This document shows, one piece after another, positions 5,963 through 7,555 of a DNA stretch of 7,555 bases. This DNA comes from Trebonia sp. (lineage in GTDB: Bacteria; Actinomycetota; Actinomycetes; Streptosporangiales; Streptosporangiaceae). The notes below the pieces were generated by a model. The model made no database searches, was not told the DNA's origin, and saw nothing but the letters and a program-made list of their open reading frames with translations. The DNA lies in the NCBI GenBank assembly GCA_030043595.1, contig JASHXJ010000241.1:1-7555 (forward strand), given 5' to 3'. The translations under genes and the position numbers were made by a program. Positions within the stretch are counted from its first letter, which is position 1, and each line of letters starts with the position of its first letter.

Positions 5963-6490
5963 TTAGCCGCCCAGCGGGGGAATCTGGCCTTCGAGGGAGG
6001 CGTAGCTACCCCGCCAGAACACCAGCGGCTCCACCCCGTCGCCGCTGGTCTCTACGTGCCGGACCCGGCCGACGACGATCTCGTGGTCCCCGCCTGGCAG
6101 GGAGTGCTCGACGGTGCACTCGACGACCGCCAGCACGCCGTCCAGCCGCGGGCTCCCGGTGGGCCCGCGGCGGTGCCGTACGCCGTCCCAGGCCGCGGCC
6201 AGGCCGCGGCGCGCGAAGTTGGCGGACAGCTGGTGCTGCCGGTGACCGAGCACGTTCACGGCGAACGCGCCGTGCCGGCGGATCGCCCGTAGCGTCGAAC
6301 TGCCCAGGTCGAAGCAGACGAGCACAAGCGGCGGGTCAAGCGACAGCGAGGTGACCGCGTTGGCGGTCGTGCCGACCGGCTCGCCCTCGTCGCCGACCGA
6401 CGTGACGACGGTAACCCCGGTCGCGAAATGCCCCATCGCGTCGCGGAACGCCGCGGCCGAGACCTCGCTGGTCTCATCGAGTGCGGTCAT
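5963..6490 (-). CDS. Flavin reductase, HpaC/flavin-reductase-like domain family
   Basis: A 175-residue split-barrel flavin reductase that would make FMNH2 (or FADH2) with NAD(P)H for a partner monooxygenase. Family marks are FRDAMGHFATGVTVVT (15-30), the flavin-binding stretch TTANAVTSLSLDPPLVLVC (41-59), FAVNVL (76-81), the GDHEIVVGRV motif (134-143) near the nicotinamide/flavin site, and PLVFWRGSY (155-163). Length is normal for the single-domain family. ATG 6490 lies only 3 bases after the stop of the sfnB-like gene, so the two are surely one transcript, and the natural reading is that it serves that oxygenase. It is unrelated in fold to the SsuE-type reductase at 2924-3433, so the window holds two different reductase types. 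The exact flavin and cofactor preference cannot be read from sequence. Confidence 0.9.
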   Translation of the reverse strand: MTALDETSEVSAAAFRDAMGHFATGVTVVTSVGDEGEPVGTTANAVTSLSLDPPLVLVCFDLGSSTLRAIRRHGAFAVNVLGHRQHQLSANFARRGLAAAWDGVRHRRGPTGSPRLDGVLAVVECTVEHSLPGGDHEIVVGRVRHVETSGDGVEPLVFWRGSYASLEGQIPPLGG

Positions 6491-6493
6491 CGG

Positions 6494-7555
6494 CTAGAGC
6501 TGCCCGTGGTTGGGGGGAAGCACGTCGTTCAGCATGAAGTTCCCGACATGGTGATACTTCCAGGCCACCGGGTCGTGGCTGGCGTGCGTGCGCGCGTTGC
6601 GCCAGTGCCTGCTCAGGTCGTACTTCTCGTCGGTCGCGCTGGCCCCGCTGAGCGAGAACAGGTCGCTTGCCACCTCGGCGGCGACGTCGCTGGCGAACGC
6701 CTTCGCGTGCGCGACGGCGAGCGAGCCGCGGGCGGCTTCCGCCGCGTTCCGCGGAACCCGGCCGATCTCGTCAAGCGTCGCCGCCGCGCTGGCGAGCAGC
6801 GCCTCGGCCGCCCGTACCTTCGTGGCCAGCTGGCCGTACCGGTAGATGGTGTGCGGGTCCTCGCTGGCGGTGCGCGCCCAGCCGGCCCGGGCGGCCTCGA
6901 AGAACGGCCGCGCCCTGGTCCTGACGAAGGCGCCGGCGTCGCGCAGCGCGCCGCCGGCGATCCCGGTCTGGATCGCGGCGTGCACGAGCTGAGCCCGGGC
7001 GCCGAGCTGCTGCGGGACCTCGAACGCGCGGGCGTAGGGCACGACGAGCGCGGGGTCGACGAGCACGCCGTCGAACACTGCCGAGCCGCTGACCGTGGCG
7101 CGCTGCCCCATGACGTTCCAGTCGTCGTCGACCTGCACGCCCGCGGCGTCGCGGCGGACGAACGCGAGCACGAGCTCTTCGTCGTCATCCAGCGCGGTGA
7201 CCCCGATCCAGCGGGCGGTGATCGAGCCGGTCGTGTAGTACTTGCGCCCGGTCAGGCGCGCCGTGGCGGGTCCGGCGCCGGTGTCAGGAGGGGCACCGGC
7301 GCCGGCGCTAGAGAAGCCGCGCAGCCGCGTCTTCAGGTCCTGGGCGTGCAGCCCGCCGCGTTCCGCCAGCCCGTTGCCGAACCGCCCCCCGCCGAGCACC
7401 TCGCCGAAAAGCCGCCGCCGCTGCTGCGCTGAGCCCCAGACGGCGAGCACGTCCACGAGCAGGAAGTGGCCCTGCGGCACCTGCGCGATCGCCGGATCCA
7501 CCGCTGCGATCGTCCGGATCACCTCGGCCAGCACGGCGGCGCCGAGTTCCGGTCC
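6494..7555 (-). CDS. sfnB: SfnB-family sulfur acquisition oxidoreductase (acyl-CoA dehydrogenase fold), 5' end beyond window
   Basis: The visible 353 residues run open to the right edge; GTG 7534 is internal, since the seven codons before it (GPELGAA) continue the usual N-terminal helix leading into VLAEVIRTIAAVDPAIAQVPQ. About 40-60 residues should be missing. The protein has the acyl-CoA dehydrogenase fold but belongs with flavin-dependent oxygenases such as DszC. Counting from GTG 7534, typical segments are GRKYYTTGSITARWI (96-110), DDWNVMGQRATVSGSAVFD (137-155) and the C-terminal HWRNARTHASHDPVAWKYH (310-328), whose HDP histidine aligns with the active-site histidine region of DszC-like enzymes. 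The SfnB family is tied to use of dimethyl sulfone and other organosulfur compounds under sulfate limitation; the precise reaction is unproven. Its partner flavin reductase follows 3 bases downstream. The Gly/Ala/Pro-rich stretch SAGAGAPPDTGAGPA (77-91) is a longer loop than usual. Confidence 0.82.
   Translation of the reverse strand, partial: GPELGAAVLAEVIRTIAAVDPAIAQVPQGHFLLVDVLAVWGSAQQRRRLFGEVLGGGRFGNGLAERGGLHAQDLKTRLRGFSSAGAGAPPDTGAGPATARLTGRKYYTTGSITARWIGVTALDDDEELVLAFVRRDAAGVQVDDDWNVMGQRATVSGSAVFDGVLVDPALVVPYARAFEVPQQLGARAQLVHAAIQTGIAGGALRDAGAFVRTRARPFFEAARAGWARTASEDPHTIYRYGQLATKVRAAEALLASAAATLDEIGRVPRNAAEAARGSLAVAHAKAFASDVAAEVASDLFSLSGASATDEKYDLSRHWRNARTHASHDPVAWKYHHVGNFMLNDVLPPNHGQL

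Noticed and set aside
6428..7432. Plus-strand 334-codon frame opposite sfnB and the flavin reductase
   Set aside because: It lies across two well-supported minus-strand genes and its translation is Arg/Ala/Gly-rich without domain features.

Overview
The window is very GC-rich, uses GTG starts freely, has strongly G/C-biased third codon positions, and carries SsuD, LldD-type and WAVG-repeat proteins. This suggests a high-GC actinobacterium. Nothing in the sequence fixes the genus. No rRNA, tRNA, insertion sequence, CRISPR array or phage gene was seen.

Layout. The left edge (about 1-90, minus strand) may hold the first 30 codons of a gene that leaves the window. It is followed by a gene-poor stretch with an 11-bp inverted repeat (109-176) and a small hairpin (229-251). 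From 285 to 1559 (minus) lies an FMN-dependent alpha-hydroxy-acid oxidase/dehydrogenase with all expected catalytic residues and an unusual Gly/Ala insertion built from three 18-bp repeats. A 192-bp divergent intergenic region (1560-1751) with an AT-rich palindrome separates it from a plus-strand pair: ssuD (alkanesulfonate monooxygenase, 1752-2927) and an SsuE-type FMN reductase (2924-3433), joined by an ATGA overlap. A secreted seven-repeat WAVG protein, probably a seven-bladed beta-propeller, follows at 3542-4684.

The right half is transcribed leftward and converges on the propeller gene. In transcription order it holds an SfnB-family acyl-CoA-dehydrogenase-fold oxidoreductase (6494 to beyond the right edge), an HpaC-type flavin reductase (5963-6490, 3 bases later), a stretch with a possible remnant of a small membrane protein (5665-5886), and a stand-alone aldolase of the IolC C-terminal (DUF2090) family (4709-5641).

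How the genes may work together. Two separate two-component flavin systems are present: SsuD with SsuE, and SfnB with a flavin reductase. In each, the reductase would supply reduced FMN to the oxygenase. SsuD releases sulfite from alkanesulfonates, and SfnB relatives belong to sulfone/sulfonate sulfur scavenging, so the locus reads as an organosulfur acquisition island. The aldolase and the hydroxy-acid oxidase could process the carbon left after desulfonation, but this is inference. No sulfonate transporter or sulfur regulator lies inside the window.
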